Below, piece after piece: positions 1-7,923 of a stretch of DNA of 64,000 nucleotides; positions within the stretch are counted from its first letter, which is position 1, and every line of letters starts with the position of its first letter. Source of the DNA: Bacillus gaemokensis (GTDB lineage Bacteria; Bacillota; Bacilli; Bacillales; Bacillaceae_G); assembly GCF_001590835.1 (NCBI RefSeq), contig NZ_LTAQ01000023.1, positions 166,970-230,969 on the forward strand. The letters are read 5' to 3'. The notes below the pieces were generated by a model, which was not told the origin of the DNA, did no database searches, and worked only from the letters and a program-made list of their open reading frames with translations. The position numbers and the translations under genes are program-made.

Positions 1-281
1 TTTGAACAGTATGGGTAAAGCTAACTTTAAAAATATTTTACTTGCTGAATTTAGCAAGTAGGCAAAAAGGAAAACCGGATAAATTTTGTCATAGTTTTTA
101 TAGGTAAAAATATACCTTTCTGGTTCAAAAACCCCTCAACTTACTCTAAAAAATAAATTTGGGGGTTTTTGGAATTTTGGTGGCAACCCAATGCTATTAA
201 GCTAATAAAACAAAATCCTCCCTAAAATGAAAAAATACGCTATTCTTTCTGTAGAATCATAGGAAAGGATGGCGTTTTTGC

Positions 282-789
282 ATGTCTATTTCTGTATCTG
301 ATGAATTACAACTATTTGCTCAAGAAGTTCAAAGCTTCTTATCTCCAAATATCTTACGAGATCTTGCTAGGGATGTTGGTTTTGTACAACGAACCAGTAA
401 GTACCAAGCAAAAGATTTAGTCGCTTTATGTGTATGGATGAGCCAAAATGTCGCTAAAACCTCTTTAACTCAGTTATCTAGCTGTTTAGAAGCATCAACA
501 GAAGTGCTCATCAGTCCTGAGGGGCTGAATCAACGATTTAATAAAGCGGCCGTCCAATTTTTACAACACCTATTAGCTGAACTACTAAACCAAAAATTGG
601 CCTCATCTATGCCGATTTCTTCTCCATATACTTCTGTTTTCAAGCGTATTCGTATTTTAGATTCTAATTCGCCTGTTCAACCTCCTACAGCAAAAAGGGC
701 GAAAATCTCATAGGTATGAGAAGAAAACAGTCTTTGATATATTAGGTGTCGTTTACAATTGTACCATGTCTGATAATCAAGCGGCTTAA
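282..789 (+). pseudogene. IS231/IS4-family transposase, internally deleted
   Basis: A 143-residue ORF (282-713) resembles the N-terminus of IS231-type (IS4 family) DDE transposases: a helical N-terminal domain, a SPEGLNQRF segment near residue 86 and the RIRILD segment near residue 121 that precedes the catalytic core. Immediately downstream, in another frame (682-789), 35 codons resemble a transposase C-terminus, including the stretch [19 protein letters not shown]. Full IS231 transposases are about 480 residues, so roughly 300 residues including the DDE core are missing and the two ends are out of frame. A ribosome binding site (AGGAAAGGA) lies before the ATG. This cannot encode an active enzyme. 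The family call comes from remembered motifs and was not searched. Confidence 0.8.
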
Positions 790-1336
790 ATCAAAAAAAT
801 GAAACCCATTAGGGTTTATTTCGTATGCAAATCTTTAAATTCCCTACACGTAGCCTTTAGAAAAAAGAAACAATCTCACCTAAAATTGACTTTGCATAAG
901 CTTAGCTTGATAGCGATGTGGTGCTACTCCTAAAACGAAAATTTTATTTTCTTATATTTAATCATAACCATTTAGTACATTTTTTCGTTTTGGGGTAATT
1001 CTGAATTCTTAAGTTGATGGCGATGTGACGATACCCTAATATGAGATTTTTATAAAAAAAGTTTGAGTAATTTAATGTTCCTTATTTCACTAACGCACCA
1101 TCTCAAATTGCTATTATTTCCACAATTAGTTATTTAAGAATATGTCCCGATGCATAAAGAATGAGCACAATTCTTGCTACAGAATTGTGCCCAAGTGCGG
1201 AAGTTACTTTTTTTAGGAGGTATTGTTTAACCCCTTAAGCTCATCGAAATCTGCCGGTCTACAAACCAAAATTCTAAATATAATTTCCAATCACGCCTCA
1301 TGCACTGACCTAGGATCTCCAATCAGCTAGTTTTCT
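790..1336. other. Gene-free region 3' of the IS remnant
   Basis: No supportable gene. It holds a short AAACCC/GGGTTT hairpin near 800-815, the two IS-end-like sequences, and a hairpin with 10-bp arms GCACAATTCT (1165-1174) and AGAATTGTGC (1181-1190). The hairpin is not directly followed by a T run. An AGGAGGT at about 1216-1222 has no convincing start codon after it. Confidence 0.5.
902..1027. repeat. Two tandem IS231-like right-end sequences
   Basis: Positions 1006-1025 read TTCTTAAGTTGATGGCGATG, close to the remembered 20-bp terminal repeat of IS231 elements. A second version lies at 902-920; aligned with 1009-1027 it matches at 16 of 19 positions. Between them, CCTAAAACGAAAA (about 929-941) and TTTTCGTTTTGGGG (about 982-995) form an inverted repeat. 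The transposase scrap lies just upstream, so at least one copy is probably its right end. I could not place a convincing left end in the first 280 bases. Confidence 0.45.
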
Positions 1337-2230
1337 TTACCTGCTTGGTGAAAGCTGCTCTCCAGGAATCTCCTGTAATTTTTCAGTATGAATGAACATG
1401 TTCGCTGCTGGCATTTGTACTTGATTCTTATGGAATATAGACATTAGTTCAAACCTTACTTGCCTGGAAGTTTCAAAATACTCCTCAGGTTTAACCAAAC
1501 CTACAATACAAAATTCGTACCCAACATATTTAAGGTTTGGATTTAAGTCTGTAACACCAATATATTGAAATGGTTCAACAGCTTCGTCCTCTATCCTATA
1601 TAGGTTTTGATCCAATTTTTCATTGCAGATAACACATACATTTTCTAACAATTCCTTTATTCTTGTAGGATCTTCCTGATAACTTACCGTAATCCGTTCA
1701 ATAACCCGCATCCAGCCTTTATTAAAATTTTGTATCGTTCTAATCTCTCCATGTGGGATGGTAAGGAGTTTTCCCGACCATTCACGAATTTGCATAAAGC
1801 GAATACTGATTTCCTCAATGGTACCTGAACTTGTTCCGTTAAAAGTAACAAAATCGCCAACACGAAACTCTTTGTCCGTTAATCTTGCGAACCCTAATAT
1901 AACATCTTTTAGCATCTGTTGTGCAGCAAAACCGACGACAACTCCGGCAATCCCTGCACCTGCAAGAATACCTTTTATATCTACAAATTGACTAATTAGA
2001 TAAATAACAAGGCTGATTATAATTCCATACCTAAAAATTGATCGAATTACACTTTGAATCGTCTGTTCTACTTCTTCATCAAAAAAACTTGACTTCCTAA
2101 AGAACCAATCAATAATACGGTTTATGACAAAGGAAAAGGTCATGAGGACCAAAGCAAATAGTGTAAATCTTAAAAGTAAAAACTCCCTTACATAATTAAA
2201 AAATTCCTCAGTAAAAGTTAATAAATTCAT
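1337..2230 (-). CDS. MscS-family mechanosensitive ion channel
   Basis: A 297-residue small-conductance mechanosensitive channel-like membrane protein, which would open under membrane tension and release solutes during osmotic downshift. Two or three hydrophobic segments occupy about residues 15-110. The third is the Gly/Ala-rich pore helix (ILAGAGIAGVVVGFAAQQML, about 88-107), followed by the beta domain with FRVGDFVTFNG and the IPHGEIRTIQNFNKGW segment typical of MscS. The length fits the short YkuT/MscS-type proteins. The ATG follows an AAGGAAGTGG ribosome binding site. It is divergent from the recombinase gene, and a 31-bp palindrome lies between them. Confidence 0.9.
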   Translation of the reverse strand: MNLLTFTEEFFNYVREFLLLRFTLFALVLMTFSFVINRIIDWFFRKSSFFDEEVEQTIQSVIRSIFRYGIIISLVIYLISQFVDIKGILAGAGIAGVVVGFAAQQMLKDVILGFARLTDKEFRVGDFVTFNGTSSGTIEEISIRFMQIREWSGKLLTIPHGEIRTIQNFNKGWMRVIERITVSYQEDPTRIKELLENVCVICNEKLDQNLYRIEDEAVEPFQYIGVTDLNPNLKYVGYEFCIVGLVKPEEYFETSRQVRFELMSIFHKNQVQMPAANMFIHTEKLQEIPGEQLSPSR

Positions 2231-2376
2231 CCATCCACTTCCTTAACTATGTATTTTGATTTTTATTCCCAGTTCATTTTCAACAATATGACCCTTTAAC
2301 AAAACAACTTATTGTCACTCAACAGTTCCTTAATCGATCTTTCAATTCCAGATGTTCTTTTCCTTTTTACTATAAA

Positions 2377-2407
2377 TATACCCCTTTAGATAATCTAAAG
2401 GGGTATA
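2377..2407. repeat. Perfect palindrome between divergent genes
   Basis: Left arm TATACCCCTTTAGAT (2377-2391) and right arm ATCTAAAGGGGTATA (2393-2407) are perfectly complementary around a single central A. It lies between the start of the mscS-like gene and the start of the recombinase gene. With no loop and no downstream T run it suits an operator or a repeat better than a transcription terminator. No function can be assigned. Confidence 0.55.
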
Positions 2408-2547
2408 ACGGTGCAATTTTTTATAAACGGTACGACTTTATTTCAAATCCACAGTAAAATCGGGGAGTATACATGTGTTAATACTCTTATACGTTAAACA
2501 AATTTTAAAATTTGATATACTAAAAGAAAAATTAGGATGATAGGGTT

Positions 2548-3498
2548 ATGCCAACAAAAGAATTCCAAGATACAGTACAACATTTTGCTTCTTTTTTATT
2601 AAATAAAGGAAGAAAGCCTTCCACAATTAAACGATATGTTTATGATATTGAAGACTTTGGTCATTGGTTGCAAAAATCTAAAAAACTCCCTCTACATAAT
2701 ATATGGACGACGCTTGGTATAAAGGATTATGAAGCGTATCTCTATGATTTAAAACAGCAACGACAGTACTCTGATAAAACAATGCATCGTGTCTATATTG
2801 TCTTAAATAGACTGTATCAGTATTTACAATTGCCAAATCCGTTAGAAGAGATGCAATTTAGTATTCAACCGAATCGTGCGTTACGTGATGAAGATTTCAT
2901 CTCAGAAAAAGAAGAAAAAAGGTTAAATTATATTTTAACTTCATTTGAAGGATTAACGGAAAAACAATGTTCCGTTCGTCCAATACTACAAGATCGAAAC
3001 ATTTCTATTGTGCATTTCCTTCTGAACTATGGACTATCACTACAAGAGCTTATAGCCTTACAAATGAAGCATGTTCATTTTGAGAATAATACACTCACAG
3101 TTCCAGAAATAACAGGGATAGAAAGAACGATTGTATTAAGTGAAGATGATAAAAAGCGATTATTTAGCTATTATAAAATCATTCCTGAACCTGTTCGTCC
3201 AAAATATCATAGTACTGATCCACTATTTGTGGCATTCGATTATACTCGAAATACATTTCGTTGGGTATATGAAAATGATGCACCAAAAGCTTTAACAGAA
3301 ATTGCTGTTCAAAAGATGATTCGACTTGAAGTTGCTCGGGCAAATTTACGTAAAGGTATTTCGGCGCAAAACTTACGAAACACGTTTATTTTACGACTTA
3401 TTGAGCATCATGTTTCAGAGAAAGAAATTATAAAACAAGTAGGCTTTAAATCTAAACTCTCGTTAAAAAGATATTATGATTATATCAATCAAAAATAA
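2548..3498 (+). CDS. Tyrosine recombinase-fold protein with degraded active site
   Basis: A 316-residue protein with a SAM-like N-terminal DNA-binding domain (about residues 5-95, with the KPSTIKRYVYDIEDFGHWL helix) and a phage-integrase catalytic fold. The usual first Arg (TGLRxxEL) reads NYGLSLQEL, so Arg is Ser. The HxLR motif reads QNLR, keeping the second Arg but losing His. The LGH motif reads VGF. The terminal RYYDY still offers the Tyr nucleophile. Strand exchange is therefore doubtful; DNA binding remains plausible. The start is an ATG after AGGATGATAGGG. No phage or transposon genes adjoin it. Related B. cereus-group proteins are commonly annotated as integrases. Confidence 0.8.
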   Translation: MPTKEFQDTVQHFASFLLNKGRKPSTIKRYVYDIEDFGHWLQKSKKLPLHNIWTTLGIKDYEAYLYDLKQQRQYSDKTMHRVYIVLNRLYQYLQLPNPLEEMQFSIQPNRALRDEDFISEKEEKRLNYILTSFEGLTEKQCSVRPILQDRNISIVHFLLNYGLSLQELIALQMKHVHFENNTLTVPEITGIERTIVLSEDDKKRLFSYYKIIPEPVRPKYHSTDPLFVAFDYTRNTFRWVYENDAPKALTEIAVQKMIRLEVARANLRKGISAQNLRNTFILRLIEHHVSEKEIIKQVGFKSKLSLKRYYDYINQK

Positions 3499-3512
3499 CG
3501 GAGGAAGACAAC

Positions 3513-3653
3513 GTGAAAAGAAATGAGAAACAGGAATTACAGTGCATAAGAGTGTACACATTAAAGGATAAAAGTAAAAGGTTCTGGTGCAAAAAATTCA
3601 AGATAATTGCAATTAATCTCCAAATCTTGGACATACTGATACTAGTACTCTAA
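3513..3653 (+). CDS. Possible 46-residue ORF or gene remnant
   Basis: A GTG start behind a good CGGAGGAAG ribosome binding site, 14 bases after the recombinase stop, opens 46 codons beginning MKRNEKQELQCIRVYTLKDK. The composition changes to hydrophobic and unlike the start after about residue 32. Codons in another frame further on (to about 3770) look equally protein-like, suggesting a frameshifted remnant. Not recognised. Confidence 0.3.
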   Translation: MKRNEKQELQCIRVYTLKDKSKRFWCKKFKIIAINLQILDILILVL

Positions 3654-3713
3654 AAAAAGGATGTGATTGGTATGGAAAACCAAAATTTGTTCAAATAGAA
3701 GATAAAAGTAAAC

Positions 3714-3768
3714 AACCTTCGCAAATTGTGAAGAGATGTATGAACAGGCTCCAATTTGAGCGAAGGTT
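3714..3768 (+). terminator. Rho-independent terminator candidate
   Basis: Arms AACCTTCGCAAATTG (3714-3728) and CAATTTGAGCGAAGGTT (3752-3768) pair over their length with a two-base bulge, followed by TTTTATTG. It would end the recombinase transcript on the plus strand. Confidence 0.55.
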
Positions 3769-4042
3769 TTTATTGTGAGTCAAAAGGTTTAAAAAATTGA
3801 TTTGTAGAACTTTGATGGAGTACGTAAGATAAGAATCGAATTACGTAAGATGATGGTTTTAAATCAGTGTGTTTTAATAAAGACGGAAGAGATATGCTGT
3901 TAATATGTATTCGGAATATAGGTAGAAATAGAAGGGGAGTACACCAGAGGCTTATGTGTGGAAATACAAGTCCTATCGGTATAGAATTAGGGAATGTAGC
4001 AATTGCAAATAGGGAATATATATTTTAAAGGGGGTAACAACA
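3769..4042 (+). other. Intergenic DNA before the ydbC-like gene
   Basis: With the flanking DNA this is part of a stretch of over 500 bases without a solid gene. I see a direct repeat of TACGTAAGAT (about 3821 and 3843) and AT-rich DNA that may hold the ydbC promoter, but no clear -35/-10 pair. Confidence 0.35.
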
Positions 4043-4264
4043 GTGGCGGAAATCAAATTTGATATTAAAGAAACTTTTGGAGTTTTATCACAGTCACCTA
4101 AAGGTTGGAATAAAGAGCTTAATTTAATCAGTTGGAACGGGAAAGAGCCTAAATATGATTTGCGTGATTGGGCACCTGAACATGACAAAATGGGAAAAGG
4201 TGTAACGTTGACGGCTGAAGATTTAAAAGTGTTAAAAGATATTTTAAACCGTATGGAATTATAA
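4043..4264 (+). CDS. YdbC/PC4-family small DNA-binding protein
   Basis: A 73-residue protein resembling the bacterial YdbC branch of the PC4 transcription-coactivator fold, small beta-sheet dimers that bind single-stranded DNA. The family-like segments are ETFGVLSQSPKGWNKELNLISWNGKEPKYDLRDW split over residues 10-45, and a C-terminal helix TAEDLKVLKDILNRM at about 57-71. Translation starts at GTG after AAAGGGGG. The stop codon coincides with the first bases of a bcr-like repeat, which may supply the transcript end. Its job in the cell is not known from the sequence. Confidence 0.8.
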   Translation: MAEIKFDIKETFGVLSQSPKGWNKELNLISWNGKEPKYDLRDWAPEHDKMGKGVTLTAEDLKVLKDILNRMEL

Positions 4265-4426
4265 AGTGAAACTTTAATCAGTGGGGTGGGGGCTTCATCC
4301 CCTACTGATTATTAGCCCTCACCAATCGGGCTTTTATGGACAGTTAATCCTCCACCTCACTCTTCTTTGCTTTCGCTGAATTTTGAGGTGGGTTCCTACT
4401 GCACGTTAATGCGGGATAAAAGCTAG
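4262..4426 (+). repeat. bcr-like intergenic repeat, copy 1
   Basis: About 165 bases beginning TAAAGTGAAACTTTAATCAG and ending GCGGGATAAAAGCTAG. It contains internal stems (ATCAGTGGGG with CCCCTACTGAT; GCCC with GGGC; CCACCTCA with TGAGGTGGG). It is closely related to 14593-14749 and more distantly to 17131-17231. The sequence resembles what I recall of the B. cereus-group bcr repeats, perhaps bcr1. Confidence 0.65.
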
Positions 4427-4536
4427 ATGTTTTGCGAAGTGAAAAACCAATTTTGAATTGTTAGTTCAGAATTGGTTTTTTATTATATATAGTATTTATG
4501 TCTTGATTTATTTTAAAATTTTACATTACAAAAGAA

Positions 4537-4586
4537 ACTACATGTTACGCCTCCTTTTAAAGATAAAAAGAGGTGTAACATGTAGT
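4537..4586 (-). terminator. Terminator hairpin
   Basis: ACTACATGTTAC and GTAACATGTAGT form the base of a long stem (4537-4586) continued by CGCCTC/GAGGTG and TTTT/AAAA. It lies just beyond the stop of the small membrane protein gene and would end the minus-strand transcript that begins with the M23 peptidase gene. Confidence 0.5.
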
Positions 4587-4610
4587 CACTTACTGCTTTA
4601 TAAATGTATA

Positions 4611-4955
4611 TTATACTATCTTTGTCTCCCCATCTCTTTTTTTGTGATGTTCAGGCATATAGATATATTGGGAGGTGATAAGAAGAACTCCTATAAAAAA
4701 TACAGGAAACATACTCGATATAAATAGACCATCAACCTTTAAATTAACGATTAGACAAACGATAATAATGAGTGATGTGTATAAATGAGAAATGTGTTTT
4801 TTAAATCGTATTTTAAATACTTCCAACAATGATTCACAGAATACAAATAGAATGAGCATACTTAAAAAAATAATATTTGTATCATAAATAATAAAACAAC
4901 AAATTAGACCGAAAAACGATAAGTATTCAATGATTAGCTGAACATTACGTGACAT
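4611..4955 (-). CDS. Small membrane protein, unknown function
   Basis: A 114-residue hydrophobic protein with about four membrane segments (near residues 6-24, 26-46, 58-74 and 77-95) and a polar C-terminus EHHKKRDGE. It starts six bases after the stop of the SH3/M23 peptidase gene on the same strand and lacks a strong ribosome binding site of its own, so it is probably translated by coupling. I do not recognise the family. Confidence 0.55.
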   Translation of the reverse strand: MSRNVQLIIEYLSFFGLICCFIIYDTNIIFLSMLILFVFCESLLEVFKIRFKKHISHLYTSLIIIVCLIVNLKVDGLFISSMFPVFFIGVLLITSQYIYMPEHHKKRDGETKIV

Positions 4956-4961
4956 AAGGTG

Positions 4962-6113
4962 CTACCGTACTAAATAAGGAAGTGGATCAACAGCGTTTGT
5001 TTTTTCGAAATTCCATTCCCCATTATGTAATTCGAAATGAAGGTGCTGGCCAGTTGAATGTCCTGTATTTCCCATCTGACCTAAAGTTTGTCCAGCTTGA
5101 ACACGATCTCCAGCTTGTACAGAACGATTTTTCATGTGTGCATAAACGGTTGTGTATTGTTTTCCTTTTATAGAATGTGTGACGAATACGACGTTTCCAT
5201 AGCTGCTAGAATAGTAGGATTTGCTCACTCTTCCTGCAGCTGCAGCATGAATAGAGGTATCGCCATTTGCTGTAAAATCAACACCATAATGCATTTGTCC
5301 CCATCTGACTTCAAAGGGCGAGCTAACTTGTCCCTGAGTTGGAAATTTGAAAACAGCAGGTATAGCAGGGGGAGTAGCTTGTTGTTGTGGTTTATTTTGC
5401 ATTATATAATGCTGTGCAACATATCCATAGCCTGATCCAAAACGAATTTTATACCATGTACCTACTGTACCGATAACTTGTATTTGCGTTCCATTTTCTA
5501 GAGAACCAATTACAGCAGTATTTGTCCCTGCACCATTTCGTACCCTTAGGTTAGGTGTTGCAACATAATAAGAAGAATTACCTTGTACGGTGATCCCTTT
5601 GACTAATGGCTCTGATCCATTTGATACAAATTCTTTTTTTACATATCCTACTTTTCCATTATGAGAGATTAGATACCAGTCATCAAAAATTTCTTGAACC
5701 GACATAAATGTCCCATTTGGTAATACGTCAATGATTGAAGAGTGTATACTTGGTTCTGAACGAACATTTAAAGCGCTCGCATTTACGATATGTTGGTTAT
5801 GCGGCTGATTTAATTTTGTCAGAGACAGACTAGACTTGTGAATATAACCTACTTTGTTTTGAACGTTTACTTTATACCAATCCTTTGTTGTTTCAAGAAT
5901 TGTAACAGGTGTGTTGTATGAAAAACTTCCAATGGAATCACTATTTGTTGTAGTACGTTGATACAGTTGTACAGTATCAAGTTTTACGTATCCGATTTTT
6001 GTGTTGTTTTTTTGTTGTGCAACTGTTGTTTGCATATTCGCTTCAGTAATCGTTGGGAGAAGAGAAGAGACTGCGACAGTTGCTGCTGTCAATGCTGTAG
6101 CTTTCATATTCAT
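4962..6113 (-). CDS. Secreted SH3-domain M23 peptidase (cell-wall hydrolase)
   Basis: A 383-residue exported protein. An N-terminal signal-like segment (about residues 4-26, TALTAATVAVSSLLPTITEA) is followed by three bacterial SH3 repeats (about 38-100, 108-168, 180-240), each with the W-Y-x-V/I and G-Y-V/I signature. A Pro/Gln linker leads to a C-terminal M23 LytM domain (about 255-380). Zinc ligands are visible in HYGVD (His and Asp) and HLHFE, with YAHM before them. Such enzymes cut peptide bonds of peptidoglycan; the SH3 repeats bind the wall. The ATG lies downstream of AAGGGGG, and a second ATG two codons on is possible. A small membrane protein gene follows directly. Confidence 0.9.
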   Translation of the reverse strand: MNMKATALTAATVAVSSLLPTITEANMQTTVAQQKNNTKIGYVKLDTVQLYQRTTTNSDSIGSFSYNTPVTILETTKDWYKVNVQNKVGYIHKSSLSLTKLNQPHNQHIVNASALNVRSEPSIHSSIIDVLPNGTFMSVQEIFDDWYLISHNGKVGYVKKEFVSNGSEPLVKGITVQGNSSYYVATPNLRVRNGAGTNTAVIGSLENGTQIQVIGTVGTWYKIRFGSGYGYVAQHYIMQNKPQQQATPPAIPAVFKFPTQGQVSSPFEVRWGQMHYGVDFTANGDTSIHAAAAGRVSKSYYSSSYGNVVFVTHSIKGKQYTTVYAHMKNRSVQAGDRVQAGQTLGQMGNTGHSTGQHLHFELHNGEWNFEKTNAVDPLPYLVR

Positions 6114-6492
6114 CTTTTAATAGGCCCCCTTGTGTGAATTGTTACAAATTTTTGAATTATATCAATAGAATAACAGATTTTTAAGAATCGTGGAAATAAA
6201 TGCAAATGATTTGTAGATTTCTCAATATGAAGGTTACTGGTGCAATAATATGTAGTGAATCTACGAGACGTTTGGTTGTTAAAATGATGCATAGGGATTT
6301 CCTCTTATTTTCTAAGGATGATAAAAATAAAGAAATTAAGTTCGCTTTTATTTTACTTATGGCAAACACATCTATTAAGGCGTTTTAAAATCTTTCTTTT
6401 CAATTCTTTTTTTTATGTTTTATATGAGAAAACTAGGCTTCTTATTTGGGCTGCTGTATAATGAGGAAAAAGTACGAAAAGAGGTAAGTTTC
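6114..6492. other. Intergenic region between divergent genes
   Basis: This separates the M23 peptidase gene (minus) from cutC (plus) and must hold both promoters. Short ORFs are present but lack ribosome binding sites and recognisable sequence. I could not choose a single promoter with confidence. Confidence 0.4.
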
Positions 6493-7176
6493 ATGCTAGA
6501 AGTTATTGCAACATGTTTAGAAGATGTGAAACGAATTGAAGAAAGCGGTGGAAACCGAATTGAGCTTATTTCAGCATATACAGAAGGTGGTTTAACGCCA
6601 AGTTATGCTTTTATAAAAAAAGCGGTGAAAGCAGTAAACATACCTATCCATGTAATGATTCGTCCTCACGCTAAATCATTTATATATACAACAGAAGAAA
6701 TTGAAATGATGAAAGAAGATATTCAAATTGCACAGGAACATGGCGCGGCAGGCGTTGTTTTAGGTGTTTTAAATGAACAAAATCAAATAGATGAAGAAAA
6801 ATTAGCGGATTTATTATCTGTTGTAGATGGAATTAATGTAACATTTCATCGCGCGATAGATGAAGTTGATGATCTAGTAGGAGCAGTAAAACTACTACGG
6901 AATTTTAATAAGGTAACCCATATTTTAACTTCTGGTGGACATGGAAATATAGTAGAGAATATTCCCGTGCTTTCTGCAATGCAAAAAGAAAGTCAAGAGA
7001 ATTTAGAGCTGATTGTTGGTAGTGGTGTGACAAAAGAAAATATAGCACAATTACTGAACGAAACAGGAATTACACAAGCGCACGTTGGCACTGCTGTTCG
7101 AGAATCTAAATCTTGTTTTGCTGAAATCAATCAAAATTCTGTGCAAGAGCTAGTTAAACGAAAGCAATTATTATAG
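6493..7176 (+). CDS. cutC: CutC-family protein (copper homeostasis)
   Basis: A 227-residue TIM-barrel CutC-family protein. Family motifs are ATCLEDVKRIEESGGNRIEL near the N-terminus, GGLTPSY, IHVMIRPH, GAAGVVLGVL, VTFHRAID and TSGGHG, then a C-terminal VGSGV. CutC has been linked to copper tolerance in E. coli, but its biochemical role is not firmly established. I place the start at the ATG following AAAAGAGGTAAG, 78 bases inside the longest open frame, because this matches the usual family length and has the ribosome binding site. The signal peptidase gene follows 21 bases later. Confidence 0.9.
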   Translation: MLEVIATCLEDVKRIEESGGNRIELISAYTEGGLTPSYAFIKKAVKAVNIPIHVMIRPHAKSFIYTTEEIEMMKEDIQIAQEHGAAGVVLGVLNEQNQIDEEKLADLLSVVDGINVTFHRAIDEVDDLVGAVKLLRNFNKVTHILTSGGHGNIVENIPVLSAMQKESQENLELIVGSGVTKENIAQLLNETGITQAHVGTAVRESKSCFAEINQNSVQELVKRKQLL

Positions 7177-7197
7177 TGGGAAAAGAGAGGGAATAAT

Positions 7198-7752
7198 ATG
7201 AAAAAAAGTAGGAAACAGGAAATCATTTCATGGGTTAAAACCATAGGTATTACACTAGGAATCGCTTTTATTGTGCGTGGTATTTTATTTACTCCTTCAC
7301 TCGTACAAGGTGAGTCAATGATGCCCACTCTAGAAAATAATGAACGCGTACTTGTAAATAAAATTGGTTACAACATACAAGGATTGGACCGTTTTGATAT
7401 TATCGTTTTTCATGGGAAAGAAGGATATGATTTAGTAAAGCGAGTAATTGGTTTACCTGGAGATACAATTGAGTATAAAAACGATGTTTTGTACATAAAT
7501 GGAAAAGCAGTTGATGAACCGTATTTAGCAGATTTTAAGCAGCAAGTAGCTAAAGGAAAATTAACTCCTGATTTTAGATTAGAACAAAAAACGGGGAAAA
7601 CAGAAGTGCCAGAAGGCCAAGTGTTTGTGTTAGGAGATAATCGTCAGGTCTCAAAAGATAGTCGTATGTTTGGTTTCGTTTCTGAAGATCAAATTGTAGG
7701 AAAAGGTGAAGCGGTATTTTGGCCGTTGCAACAAGTAAGAACATTGCAATAA
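7198..7752 (+). CDS. Type I signal peptidase
   Basis: A 184-residue membrane-anchored serine protease of the S26A family that removes signal peptides from exported proteins at the outer face of the membrane. One N-terminal membrane anchor (about residues 10-30) precedes the catalytic Ser40 in the GESMMPTL motif. Lys81 in the DLVKRVIGLPGD box completes the Ser/Lys dyad, and box E (GDNRQVSKDSRMFG) is near the C-terminus. Length and architecture match B. subtilis SipS/SipT-type enzymes. In box E the usual N-x-x-x-S-x-D-S-R spacing is kept. It sits behind cutC and ends in a clear terminator. Confidence 0.93.
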   Translation: MKKSRKQEIISWVKTIGITLGIAFIVRGILFTPSLVQGESMMPTLENNERVLVNKIGYNIQGLDRFDIIVFHGKEGYDLVKRVIGLPGDTIEYKNDVLYINGKAVDEPYLADFKQQVAKGKLTPDFRLEQKTGKTEVPEGQVFVLGDNRQVSKDSRMFGFVSEDQIVGKGEAVFWPLQQVRTLQ

Positions 7753-7775
7753 AGAGAGAGTTTTCATATACGCGT

Positions 7776-7813
7776 TAAAAAAAGCATTGGATTTTACTTT
7801 CAATGCTTTTTTA
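7776..7813 (+). terminator. Rho-independent terminator
   Basis: AAAAAAAGCATTG and CAATGCTTTTTTA enclose an 11-base loop just after the signal peptidase stop. The run of T supports termination on the plus strand. Confidence 0.8.
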
Positions 7814-7873
7814 TTTGAGAAAAATATCGTTTAAATAGAAAGAATATTTTATAATTTTAAATTATACATTTGT

Positions 7874-7908
7874 TTCGAAAAACGGAATTATCGTTCCGTT
7901 TTTCGGAA
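7874..7908 (+). promoter_or_regulatory. Probable operator of the IclR-type regulator
   Basis: CGAAAAACGGAA (7876-7887) and TTCCGTTTTTCG (7894-7905) are inverted repeats. The right part is itself a palindrome, TTCCG-TTTTT-CGGAA (7894-7908), and the left part is nearly so, TTCG-AAAAA-CGGAA. Two overlapping palindromes 15 bases ahead of the regulator start suggest autoregulation and operon control. Confidence 0.65.
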
Positions 7909-7923
7909 TTTAGGAGAGCTAAG

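Noticed and set aside
1222-1330. A TTG-started 35-codon ORF after an AGGAGGT sequence
   Set aside because: The spacing between AGGAGG and TTG is only about two bases and the peptide looks like no known protein.
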